From contig JBPCKZ010000114.1 in NCBI GenBank assembly GCA_051003795.1, forward strand, positions 1-11,055: a stretch of 11,055 bases of DNA. The letters are read 5' to 3'. The stretch is from JALYXS01 sp051003795. GTDB lineage: Bacteria > Acidobacteriota > Terriglobia > Bryobacterales > Bryobacteraceae. Positions 1 to 6,809 of the stretch are shown in pieces. Both the position numbers and the translations under genes were made by a program. How positions within the stretch are numbered: position 1 is the stretch's first letter; the number at the start of each line of letters is the position of its first letter. Below the pieces are notes generated by a model that made no database searches, was not told the DNA's origin, and saw only the letters and a list, made by a program, of their open reading frames with translations.

Positions 1-631
1 GCACTTGCGCCCGAATCGCACGGTCGGACCGGCGTGCCGTGACAAACACGTCCTCCACGCGCACCGCCGGAACCCTCATTACTTCTACCGATTGCCAAAT
101 ACCACCGGGATTCCAGAAATTCCCGACGGTCATCGGCACATTCTTGATCCCGTGCGGCGTCTCATGCAGCACCATACCGTCAACGCGCTCCAACCCAGGA
201 TTGACGGCGCGAACGACCAGCCGGTTGGCCTCGCCGCCGACTCGCATCAATCCGGTCACGTCGAACGAAAAGGGCGTTTCGCCGCCCTCATGCGATCCGG
301 CCAACTTGCCATTTACCCAAACTTCGGCCAGGTAATCCACTGCATGAAATTTCACCAGCAAGCGTTCGCCACGCGCGGGCTGCGGCACGGCGAAGCTCTT
401 CCAATACCAAACGACGCCGTCATACCCGGGAAAGGTCGTCTCGAGAACGCCGGGCACGTGGCAATCCCGCGCTCCCGCAACCGGCCCGGAGACAAACCAC
501 TTCTGCTGTTTCCCGCTGTTAGCCGGATCCGTTGCAATTTTCCAGGCGCCATCGAGGGACTGCACTTCAGCCGCAAGACCGCTCCCGATTGCGATTACCG
601 CGATCGCGGTTTGAAGGAGAACTTGTCTCAC
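1..631 (-). CDS. Exported glycoside hydrolase family 2 protein, N-terminal part (runs off window)
   Basis: Partial gene; 210 residues are visible and the 3' part lies beyond base 1. It starts at GTG (631-629), overlapping the TGA of the upstream receptor gene in a GTGA arrangement, which suggests translational coupling; I see no strong Shine-Dalgarno. The N-terminus (MRQVLLQTAIAVIAIGSGLAAE) reads as a signal peptide of about 21 residues. Residues 25-190 match the GH2 sugar-binding jelly-roll domain: LDGAW near 26-30, VPG (59-61), YDGVVWYWKSF (70-80), AVDYLAEVWVNG (97-108), HEGGETPFSFDVT (114-126), and GNFWNPGGIWQSVEV (170-184). Families with this domain include beta-galactosidases, beta-glucuronidases and beta-mannosidases. 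The catalytic TIM-barrel domain is outside the window, so activity and substrate cannot be assigned. The protein probably acts in the periplasm or outside the cell on a glycoside whose product is taken up. I am confident of the family, not of the enzyme activity. Confidence 0.88.
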   Translation of the reverse strand, partial: MRQVLLQTAIAVIAIGSGLAAEVQSLDGAWKIATDPANSGKQQKWFVSGPVAGARDCHVPGVLETTFPGYDGVVWYWKSFAVPQPARGERLLVKFHAVDYLAEVWVNGKLAGSHEGGETPFSFDVTGLMRVGGEANRLVVRAVNPGLERVDGMVLHETPHGIKNVPMTVGNFWNPGGIWQSVEVMRVPAVRVEDVFVTARRSDRAIRAQV

Positions 632-3600
632 CAGATTACTTTTGCCGCAAATTGCACCAGCCGCGGCGATTGCGCCGACGTTAATCTGCCAAACGCCCCT
701 GAAGTCACTACGTTCACCGGATTATTGAAATTCACCTGATTAAAGGTGTTGAAGAACTCTGCCCGGAACTGCACGCGGGCCCGCTCGGTGATACCGAAAT
801 TGCGTATCAGCGCGATATCGGTATTCGAATAATCCGGCCCGATCATCGTGTTTCTCCCTACATTGCCGAATCTCCCGATCTGGTTCGGGACAAACGCCGC
901 TGTGTTAAAGAACTTCGCAACCTGGTCGCCGCGCGATCGCCCGCCTGGAAGGTTGTTGGGATCGCCGACCAAGTCCGCGCGGTCGTTCCCCTGTCCGCTC
1001 AAAGAATTATCGCGCCCGGTGACGACCGTGAACGGCGCGCCGGAGACGATCGATGTAATTCCCGACAACTCCCATCCGCTCACAATCCAATTCACCACTG
1101 GCTGAATGCGAAGCTGCGGGAACGCATATACCCAGGAAAGCCGAAGCACATGCCGGCGGTCGAATTCGGACAACCCGCGGTCGGCCGCCAGATCGAAATT
1201 GTTCTGGTGCGCCACACCTTGCACATTCGTATTCTGACCCGTGTCAAGCGACTTCGAGAACGTGTACGCCGCCAAAGCTGTGAACGGGCCCGAACGGTAT
1301 TTTGCGCTGAACTGGAACGAGTGATACGCGGCGTTGCCGACCGATTCGATCACATTAATCTTCTGGTATATATTCGGCACCAGAACACGACGGGCATCAG
1401 TGTTCGCCAGCGTCGAAAGCGGCTTTCCCGACGCGTCTGTCCCCGGGAAGTAGCGCGCTTGGTTGATATTCACGGTGTCTTCGAGTTGGTGGCTCAGCTT
1501 GCCCACGTACCCGGCGTCAATGGAAAAGTTCCTTACGATTTCGCGCTGAATTCCCAAAGTCATCACTTGAATGCGCGGACTTACAAAGTCCGGATCCCAG
1601 CTGAACACCTCACCGGGGAGAAAGAACAACTGTTTGTTTGGGTTGGAAGTCAGATCGAGTGAATGCGGGAACGGGTTTACAAGTCCGCGCCACGGGTCGC
1701 TCAACCCGCCGACCGGCGTGAAGATTGTCTGCCCCAGGAGAAAGGGCTGATTTTGGAAACTCTGCGCGCCCATATCGCCGAAGTGCGCATTGCTGTAAAG
1801 CCCATAACTTCCGCGAAGAGCAGTCTTGCCATCGCCGAAAATATCGTACGCAAAGCCGATGCGCGGCTGGATTTGATGGCGGTCCAGCTTCACCATCGTA
1901 CTGGGGAGGCCATTGGGAAAATCGGGCGTCTTGTCGCCCGTGAACAGCAGTCCCGGTGGCGCGGAGGGAATCACGGTCGACTGCAAACCATACCGAAAGT
2001 TCGCGTTTTGCGGTATTTTCACGGTCGAACGCTCGACGCCGCGATACTCGTCGAAGGGTCCCAACAGCTCATAGCGTAACCCCAGGTTCAACGTCAGCTT
2101 TTTGGAAACTTTGAAGTCATCTTGAACGAAATACGAATCGTCCCAGGAGCGCATGCCTAGATCGATCAGCGGCCGGCGAGTAGCGCTGGTAACGCTGCCC
2201 AGCAGGAAGTCGGCCGCGGCATTTCCAGTTGCCGATCCATCGAAGCTAAAGGAGCCCGGATCGAGAAACGCCGTAATCAGATGAAACTCACGGCGATACA
2301 CATCGAACCCCAATTTGATATTGTGCCTTCCCTTGATCAAGGTGAAGCTATCGGCGATCTGCCAATTTGTTCCGCCTTCGACCCAGTTGCACAATCCCGA
2401 CCCGCCGAGGCTGAACCGGCCCGTCACGCCGATATTGGGCGGTTGCGGAGGCCCTTCCAGATCGATGTTGATCCCCAGCGCACGAGGCGTCAGCGTCTGA
2501 TTGCACCCGCGGTTTTCTTCTTGGCTGCTGCGCCCGCCTCGAAACTGGTTGATCATCGTCGGCGAGAAGTTATGAGTCTCGGTGATGGCCAGCAGTGGAA
2601 TCACCTGATCCTCGTGCCGCTGCCCGTAAGCCGGATACGGGCCGCTCGCAAACGGAGTATTAAAGTTCGTCCTGTCGTAGAAGTAACTGATGCTGAGGTT
2701 ATCCCGTGAGGTCAACAGGACATCTGTCTTTCCGATCCACTGGTTCACGTCGGTTGGATTCGAACCGGTAGTTACCAGTTGGCCGCCATTAGCCCCAGGA
2801 GCCGCAGGTATAAAGTCGTTCAACAGGCGCGCTGATACCGGATTGATCCGGTTCGCCGGAATCGTGTTGTTCGGGAACGGCTGACCGGTGATCGGATCGA
2901 TAATTTTCGAACTAAATATGCCATTCCGCTCGTCGGCTGTCAGCGGGAATGAAGATGCAATCGAAGTCCCCCGAATCCGCAGTCCTTGATACGAAACAAA
3001 GCCAAATACCCGGTTCTTTAGAATGGGGAATCCCGCCGCCGCGCCAAACTGATTTTGGCGCAGCACGGGCACGCTCGACGAGAAAAAGTTCCGGGCATTC
3101 AGCTTATCGTTCCGCAGAAACTCCCACGCCGAGCCATGTAGTTGATTGGTGCCCGCGCGCGTCACCGCCGTGAAGATCGAGCCGGCATAATAGCCGTACT
3201 CCGCGCTGTAGGAATTGGTCACCAACTTGAACTCCTGCAGCGCGTCCGGCGAGGGATAATTTAGCCCCGAATTGTTGTAGGAGCCGGCGAAGCGCATTCC
3301 GTCCAATTGATAATCGGTCTCGTTCGTGCGCGAGCCGTTCACACTTACGAAGTTCGCGTTGCGGTCGCCGCCGGTAATGGCCGTGGGGTTCTGAGATACG
3401 GTCACGCCGGGCAGCAGCGTTGCAAGCTGGAGCGGATTGCGGCCATTTAGCGGCAGTTCGGTAATGCGCCGCGACTCCACCACGTCGCCGCCCGCCGAAG
3501 TATACGTATCCACCAGCGGCGCATCCCCGCTGACTTCGACGCTCTCCGAAACGCTCCCCACTTCCATTCGCACGTCCACACGGGCGTTCTGGTTCAACTG

Positions 3601-3882
3601 AAGCACAATCCCGGTCCGCACTGACGATTTGAATCCAGCCGCTTCGACCGAAATCCGGTAATTGGGCCCGATCGGCAATAGCGGTATCAAATAATTGCCG
3701 GATTCGTCACTCTGGGCCGTACGGGTGAAGCCGGTTTGTTCGTCAGAGGCTGTCACTTTCGCATTGGCGATCGACGAACCGGACGGATCCGTTATGGTTC
3801 CGAGAATAGTGGCAGCGTTTTGTTGGCCGGCTGCGCCGGCGCAGACCAACGCTGCGATCAGCAAAATGCGGTAAGCAGACAT
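628..3882 (-). CDS. Oar-like TonB-dependent outer-membrane receptor with carboxypeptidase-regulatory-like domain
   Basis: 1,084 residues. I chose the ATG at 3882-3880 because GGAGGA lies 9 nt upstream (3897-3892) and a clean signal peptide follows (MSAYRILLIAALVCAGAAG, cleavage before QQ). An ATG at 3936 is in frame but would put the predicted promoter inside the gene. Residues about 26-107 form a carboxypeptidase-regulatory-like beta-sandwich (GTITDPSGSSIANAKV, then SGNYLIPLLPIG). The plug domain follows at about 133-245, with LPLNGRNPLQLATLLPG (143-159), YQLDGM (191-196) and AEYGYYAGSIF. The rest is a 22-strand-type beta-barrel rich in Asn, Phe and Tyr, ending in FAAKVIW with a terminal aromatic, as expected for outer-membrane insertion. 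Such receptors import oligosaccharides or other large solutes using TonB energy and are very numerous in Solibacter-type Acidobacteria. The substrate cannot be read from the sequence. The overlapping downstream GH2 gene suggests a receptor-enzyme pair. Confidence 0.93.
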   Translation of the reverse strand: MSAYRILLIAALVCAGAAGQQNAATILGTITDPSGSSIANAKVTASDEQTGFTRTAQSDESGNYLIPLLPIGPNYRISVEAAGFKSSVRTGIVLQLNQNARVDVRMEVGSVSESVEVSGDAPLVDTYTSAGGDVVESRRITELPLNGRNPLQLATLLPGVTVSQNPTAITGGDRNANFVSVNGSRTNETDYQLDGMRFAGSYNNSGLNYPSPDALQEFKLVTNSYSAEYGYYAGSIFTAVTRAGTNQLHGSAWEFLRNDKLNARNFFSSSVPVLRQNQFGAAAGFPILKNRVFGFVSYQGLRIRGTSIASSFPLTADERNGIFSSKIIDPITGQPFPNNTIPANRINPVSARLLNDFIPAAPGANGGQLVTTGSNPTDVNQWIGKTDVLLTSRDNLSISYFYDRTNFNTPFASGPYPAYGQRHEDQVIPLLAITETHNFSPTMINQFRGGRSSQEENRGCNQTLTPRALGINIDLEGPPQPPNIGVTGRFSLGGSGLCNWVEGGTNWQIADSFTLIKGRHNIKLGFDVYRREFHLITAFLDPGSFSFDGSATGNAAADFLLGSVTSATRRPLIDLGMRSWDDSYFVQDDFKVSKKLTLNLGLRYELLGPFDEYRGVERSTVKIPQNANFRYGLQSTVIPSAPPGLLFTGDKTPDFPNGLPSTMVKLDRHQIQPRIGFAYDIFGDGKTALRGSYGLYSNAHFGDMGAQSFQNQPFLLGQTIFTPVGGLSDPWRGLVNPFPHSLDLTSNPNKQLFFLPGEVFSWDPDFVSPRIQVMTLGIQREIVRNFSIDAGYVGKLSHQLEDTVNINQARYFPGTDASGKPLSTLANTDARRVLVPNIYQKINVIESVGNAAYHSFQFSAKYRSGPFTALAAYTFSKSLDTGQNTNVQGVAHQNNFDLAADRGLSEFDRRHVLRLSWVYAFPQLRIQPVVNWIVSGWELSGITSIVSGAPFTVVTGRDNSLSGQGNDRADLVGDPNNLPGGRSRGDQVAKFFNTAAFVPNQIGRFGNVGRNTMIGPDYSNTDIALIRNFGITERARVQFRAEFFNTFNQVNFNNPVNVVTSGAFGRLTSAQSPRLVQFAAKVIW

Positions 3883-3891
3883 GGCTTGAAT

Positions 3892-3897
3892 TCCTCC
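3892..3897 (-). promoter_or_regulatory. Shine-Dalgarno site that fixes the receptor start
   Basis: GGAGGA on the minus strand, 9 nt upstream of the ATG at 3882. It is the only strong ribosome binding site near this end of the gene and decides in favour of the 3882 start over the in-frame ATG at 3936. Confidence 0.8.
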
Positions 3898-3907
3898 AGT
3901 GCACAGT

Positions 3908-3936
3908 AATCTATCATAGGCTTCCGGGAGCGTCAA
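3908..3936 (-). promoter_or_regulatory. Predicted sigma70-type promoter of the receptor/GH2 unit
   Basis: On the minus strand, TTGACG (-35, 3936-3931) is followed after 17 nt by TAGATT (-10, 3913-3908). This is a 5/6 match at -35 and 4/6 at -10 with ideal spacing. Transcription would start near 3901-3902, giving a leader of about 19 nt that just includes the GGAGGA site. An alternative TATGAT (minus strand, around 3918-3913) fits the -10 consensus better but lies only 12 nt from this -35. This is a prediction from sequence alone. Confidence 0.55.
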
Positions 3937-3942
3937 CGGGAG

Positions 3943-3952
3943 TTTACGTAAA
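3943..3952. promoter_or_regulatory. Palindrome TTTACGTAAA between the divergent -35 boxes (possible operator)
   Basis: A perfect 10-bp inverted repeat in the 24-bp gap between the -35 elements of the two divergent promoters (3931-3936 and 3961-3966). A dimeric regulator such as the GntR-family protein encoded at 8057-8728 could bind here and affect both units. It does not match the classic FadR-group TnGTnnnACnA operator, so assignment to that protein is speculative. Confidence 0.4.
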
Positions 3953-3960
3953 TCTATCTA

Positions 3961-3990
3961 TTGACGGTAATTATTGTGTCTGGCTATACT
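3961..3990 (+). promoter_or_regulatory. Predicted sigma70-type promoter of the eight-gene catabolic operon
   Basis: TTGACG (-35, 3961-3966), an 18-nt spacer, then TATACT (-10, 3985-3990); each box matches the consensus at 5 of 6 positions. Expected transcription start is near 3996-3998, only about 7-9 nt before the ATG at 4005, so the first gene would have a very short leader. It is the only good promoter upstream of the rightward genes, which have no other intergenic space of note. Confidence 0.65.
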
Positions 3991-3995
3991 CCAAG

Positions 3996-4005
3996 TGATA
4001 TATCA
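3996..4005. promoter_or_regulatory. Palindrome TGATATATCA at the predicted start of the operon (possible operator)
   Basis: A perfect 10-bp inverted repeat that spans the predicted transcription start of the rightward operon and reaches the first base of the ATG at 4005. A repressor bound here would block initiation directly. The motif is AT-rich, and part of its symmetry could come from promoter-like composition. Confidence 0.35.
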
Positions 4006-5024
4006 TGCATGCGCTCCGCCTCAACTGCAATATGTTTCCTATTAGCAAAACGGAAAAGTGGGAGTTCACCGAAGCCGGAATCGAAGTGACTGCGCAAGAA
4101 TGGATTGAACCTCAAAGCGCGCTCGAAGACTATGATGCTGTGCTGGTGGTATCGGCCAAAATTCCCGCAGAGGTCATTCTGCGATTCAAACATTGCCGGG
4201 TGATCGCGCGATACGGGAGTGGAACAGATAATATCGACATTGCAGAGGCCACTCGATCCGGCATCCTGGTCACCAACGTCCCCGATTTTTGCCTTTCAGA
4301 AATGGCCGACCATACTCTGGCGCTGATCCTGGCTCTCTCGCGAAAGCTCTTTGTCATGGATCGCTGGACCCGCCAAGGGCAATGGCAGGCCCGCGTTCAA
4401 GTACCCACATACCGTATAGCCGGGAAAACTTTGGGCCTAGTCGGATTTGGCCGCATTGCCCAAGCCGTCGCACGCCGCGCCGCCGCTTTTGACCTACAAG
4501 TCCTCTGTTTTGATCCGTGCCTGGATCCTGTTGCCGCCGAACGCCTCGGGGTCCATTCAACAGATTTCAGCGGTCTGCTGCGCCACTCGGACTTTGTATC
4601 GGTCCACGTGCCGCTTACCCCCGAAACCCGCCACCTCATAGGGGACCGCGAGCTGGGCATGATGAAGCCCAGCGCCTACATCATCAACACTTCACGCGGC
4701 GGAGTTATCGACGAGCGTGCCCTAGTCAGCGCGTTGGCCGAGGGCCGGATCGCCGGAGCCGGAATCGACGTTTACGAAACTCTCCCGATGTTCGACCCGA
4801 ATCCGAGCCAAGTCGACCACCCACTCTTTCACCTCGATAACGTGATCCTGACGCCACACTCCGGCGGCTGCTCGGTCGAGTCGCTCGACTACATGATGAG
4901 CCAAGGTGCTCGCCAAGCCATAGCCGTTTTGCGAGGCGAGTGGCCGTCGAACTGCGTCAATGCGTTCGTCACCCCGCGATTTCCGCTGACCACCCCAGCT
5001 GCAAGCCGTGCCGTCACCTGCTAA
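4005..5024 (+). CDS. D-isomer-specific 2-hydroxyacid dehydrogenase, NAD-dependent
   Basis: 339 residues, the usual length for the family. It would interconvert a D-2-hydroxyacid and its 2-oxoacid in the cytoplasm. Residues about 105-290 form the Rossmann domain, with the dinucleotide loop GFGRIA (147-152) and Asp170 at the end of the next strand, which favours NAD over NADP. The catalytic set is present: Arg231 in NTSRGG, Glu258 in GIDVYE, and His285 in LTPHSGG. The substrate-binding N-terminal half carries RYGSGTDNID (69-78). Subfamily (glyoxylate/hydroxypyruvate reductase, phosphoglycerate dehydrogenase-like, D-lactate-like) is not decidable; there is no C-terminal ACT domain, so it is not a full-length serine-pathway enzyme. 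First gene of the operon. No clear Shine-Dalgarno exists, only AAGTGA 6 nt upstream within a very short predicted leader. The stop lies 2 nt before the SDR gene. Confidence 0.92.
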   Translation: MHALRLNCNMFPISKTEKWEFTEAGIEVTAQEWIEPQSALEDYDAVLVVSAKIPAEVILRFKHCRVIARYGSGTDNIDIAEATRSGILVTNVPDFCLSEMADHTLALILALSRKLFVMDRWTRQGQWQARVQVPTYRIAGKTLGLVGFGRIAQAVARRAAAFDLQVLCFDPCLDPVAAERLGVHSTDFSGLLRHSDFVSVHVPLTPETRHLIGDRELGMMKPSAYIINTSRGGVIDERALVSALAEGRIAGAGIDVYETLPMFDPNPSQVDHPLFHLDNVILTPHSGGCSVESLDYMMSQGARQAIAVLRGEWPSNCVNAFVTPRFPLTTPAASRAVTC

Positions 5025-5026
5025 TC

Positions 5027-5797
5027 ATGGAAGCCCTCCTCCCCAACTCCCGCCCCGTCGTTGTAGTAACCGGAGCCGTGGGCGGCCTTGGCTCGGCCCT
5101 CTCGGCCGGATTCGCGAAAAACGATTTTCGTGTTTTTGTGACAGATCTTCACAGGGATCCGCTGGACAGCCTGATTGCCCGGATCCGCGACTCGGGCGGG
5201 CATGTCTGCGGGGACATCGCCGATCTAGCCAGCATCGATCAGACCCGGGCCGTAATCGACCGCGCTGTCCAGACCTTCGGGCGAATCGATGTTCTTATTA
5301 ATAATGCCGGCGTGTCCAGCGCTAAGCCGATATGGGACCTAAACGAAGCCGATTGGGATCAAGTGCTAAGCGTTAATGTCAAAGGCACATTTTTTGCACT
5401 CCAAGCCGCTGCGAAGTATATGGTTCACAATGGCGGTTCGATCATTAATATTGCGTCGGTGGCCGGGAGGGTCGGCCGGCCTGCTCTGCTGCATTACGCA
5501 GCGAGCAAAGCGGCAGTTATCTCGATCACCCGATCGGCAGCGGTTGCGCTAGCCAAGGACAATGTTCGCGTGAATGCGATTGCCCCCGGCATGATGGATA
5601 CCGACATGTTGCGTGAGCTGCAATCCTCCCTGAACTCGAATAACGGTCCGGGCAACCCGCAGGCCCATGGCATCCCCCTCGGCCGGATCGCTCGGCCGGA
5701 AGAGATCGTCGCAACAGCCCTGTTCCTCGCCGGTGAAGATTCCGCCTACATGACCGGCCAGACCCTGAACGTTGACGGCGGCATCGTAATGAGCTAA
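5027..5797 (+). CDS. Short-chain dehydrogenase/reductase (classical SDR), probably NAD-dependent
   Basis: 256 residues, typical for classical SDRs. The start is the ATG at 5027, two bases after the previous stop; an in-frame ATG at 4940 would only add residues overlapping the preceding gene. The cofactor loop TGAVGGLG is at 15-22, Asp40 ends beta-2 (NAD preference), and NNAG is at 92-95. The catalytic tetrad is Asn117, Ser144 (NIASVAG), Tyr157 and Lys161 (YAASK). PG follows at 187-188, and the C-terminus ends in LNVDGG, as in 3-oxoacyl-ACP reductase-like, sugar and polyol SDRs. It probably oxidises a secondary alcohol of the pathway intermediate to a ketone, feeding the ThDP enzyme encoded next. 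Substrate unknown. No clear Shine-Dalgarno, so translation is likely coupled to the upstream gene. Confidence 0.92.
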   Translation: MEALLPNSRPVVVVTGAVGGLGSALSAGFAKNDFRVFVTDLHRDPLDSLIARIRDSGGHVCGDIADLASIDQTRAVIDRAVQTFGRIDVLINNAGVSSAKPIWDLNEADWDQVLSVNVKGTFFALQAAAKYMVHNGGSIINIASVAGRVGRPALLHYAASKAAVISITRSAAVALAKDNVRVNAIAPGMMDTDMLRELQSSLNSNNGPGNPQAHGIPLGRIARPEEIVATALFLAGEDSAYMTGQTLNVDGGIVMS

Positions 5798-5804
5798 TCC
5801 AACC

Positions 5805-6809
5805 ATGAACCTGGAACATGAACTATACCGCAAGATGCGCCTCATCCGGCGCTTTGAAGAACGCGTGATCGAGCTGGTCAACGCCAACGAAATCGCCGGG
5901 GTCACTCACGAATATATTGGCGAGGAAGCAATTGCCGTTGGGGTTTGTAGCACGCTCGGTCCGGCCGATGTGATCACGAGCACGCATCGCGGCCACGGCC
6001 ACATCATCGCCAAAGGCGGCGACGTGCGCCGGATGATGGCCGAGTTGTTCGGGCGCGTGACCGGATACAACCGCGGTAAGGGCGGCTCGATGCACATTGC
6101 CGATCTGTCGCTCGGAATTTACGGCGCGAACGGCATAGTCGCCGCGGGAGTGCCGATCGCCGCCGGCGCGGCCTGGGCCTCCAAGATCCGCAAGAGCGGA
6201 ACGGTCGCGGTGACCTTTTTCGGAGATGGCGGCGCGAATCAAGGCGTGCTGCACGAAACCATGAACATGGCCGGTATTTGGAAACTGCCGGTAATTTTCG
6301 TCTGCGAGAACAACCAATATGCCGTCACGACACCCGCAAGCTATTCGACGGCGGGCCCCGGCATTTGTGAGCGCGCCGCCGCCTACGGTTTCCCGGGATA
6401 CCGCGTCGATGGAATGGATATCGAACAGGTCAGAGATGCGGTGGGTACCGCTGTGGAAAGCGCCCGAGCTGGCCACGGACCCACGCTGGTGGAATGCAAA
6501 GCATACCGCTTTCAAGGCCACTTCACCGCGGAGCGGGCACTTCAGCTCACGTATCGCCAGCAGCAGGAGATCGATACCTGGCGCGCGCTTGACCCGATTT
6601 TGCACTGGGCAAGCAAGCTCGAGGAACGTGGCCTGATGTCCGCCAATGATCAGTCGGAGTTGGATCGGGGTGTGGATGCCCTGCTTGAAGAAGCAGTCCA
6701 ATTTGCCCGATCGAGCTCCTGGCCCGATGCAGCCGAAGCTTTGGACCATATGTACGCAGTCGATTACCCGGGACTGCCGGCGAGAGGAACCGCATGGAAC
6801 GTCAACTGA
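5805..6809 (+). CDS. ThDP-dependent 2-oxoacid/acetoin dehydrogenase E1 component, alpha subunit
   Basis: 334 residues, the normal size for the alpha subunit of heterotetrameric E1 enzymes (pyruvate, branched-chain 2-oxoacid or acetoin dehydrogenase). Hallmarks: EYIGEEAIAVG (36-46), HRGHG (61-65), GYNRGKGGSMH (87-97), and the ThDP/Mg-binding GDG (140-142) followed after 26 residues by NN (169-170). AYGFPGYRVDGMD (193-205) and YRFQGHF (234-240) follow. The last has GHF where mitochondrial-type pyruvate E1 has GHS, so the phosphorylation-loop serine is absent, as in acetoin-type enzymes. It binds ThDP at the interface with the beta subunit encoded next, and decarboxylates or cleaves its substrate to a hydroxyalkyl-ThDP. 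The substrate is not assignable; acetoin-like diketone or ketol cleavage and 2-oxoacid decarboxylation are both possible. It starts 7 nt after the SDR gene and overlaps the beta gene by 16 nt. Confidence 0.9.
   Translation: MNLEHELYRKMRLIRRFEERVIELVNANEIAGVTHEYIGEEAIAVGVCSTLGPADVITSTHRGHGHIIAKGGDVRRMMAELFGRVTGYNRGKGGSMHIADLSLGIYGANGIVAAGVPIAAGAAWASKIRKSGTVAVTFFGDGGANQGVLHETMNMAGIWKLPVIFVCENNQYAVTTPASYSTAGPGICERAAAYGFPGYRVDGMDIEQVRDAVGTAVESARAGHGPTLVECKAYRFQGHFTAERALQLTYRQQQEIDTWRALDPILHWASKLEERGLMSANDQSELDRGVDALLEEAVQFARSSSWPDAAEALDHMYAVDYPGLPARGTAWNVN
6783..6788 (+). promoter_or_regulatory. Shine-Dalgarno of the E1 beta gene inside the alpha gene
   Basis: AGAGGA, 5 nt before the ATG at 6794 and inside the last codons of the alpha gene. 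It supports the 6794 start and the 16-nt overlap of the two subunit genes. Confidence 0.65.

Larger units (their letters stand above)
3908..3958. repeat. 8-bp direct repeat in the divergent control region
   Basis: AATCTATC occurs at 3908-3915 and again at 3951-3958, a repeat distance of 43 bp, close to four helical turns. The first copy covers the predicted -10 of the leftward promoter, and the second ends two bases before the -35 of the rightward promoter. This placement could suit a regulator bound to one face of the DNA, but the repeat is short and could be chance. Confidence 0.35.

Noticed and set aside
5..739. 244-codon open frame on the plus strand opposite the GH2 fragment and the receptor end
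   Set aside because: The minus strand here encodes unmistakable GH2 and receptor sequence; the plus-strand product has low-complexity, Arg/His/Pro-rich shadow composition.
1150..2709. Several plus-strand open frames of 138-170 codons opposite the receptor gene
   Set aside because: All are antisense to the TonB-dependent receptor, with no domain, no good ribosome site and no promoter.
3883..3936. N-terminal extension of the receptor to the in-frame ATG at 3936
   Set aside because: It would place 18 non-conserved residues before a good signal peptide, ignore the strong GGAGGA site and overlap the predicted promoter.
4940..5026. N-terminal extension of the SDR to 4940
   Set aside because: The extra 29 residues overlap the end of the 2-hydroxyacid dehydrogenase gene and are not SDR-like; the Rossmann fold starts shortly after the ATG at 5027.
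5823..6749. 308-codon open frame on the minus strand opposite the E1 alpha gene
   Set aside because: It lies wholly antisense to a clear E1 alpha gene, has no recognisable domain, and its length follows from the codon bias of the sense gene.
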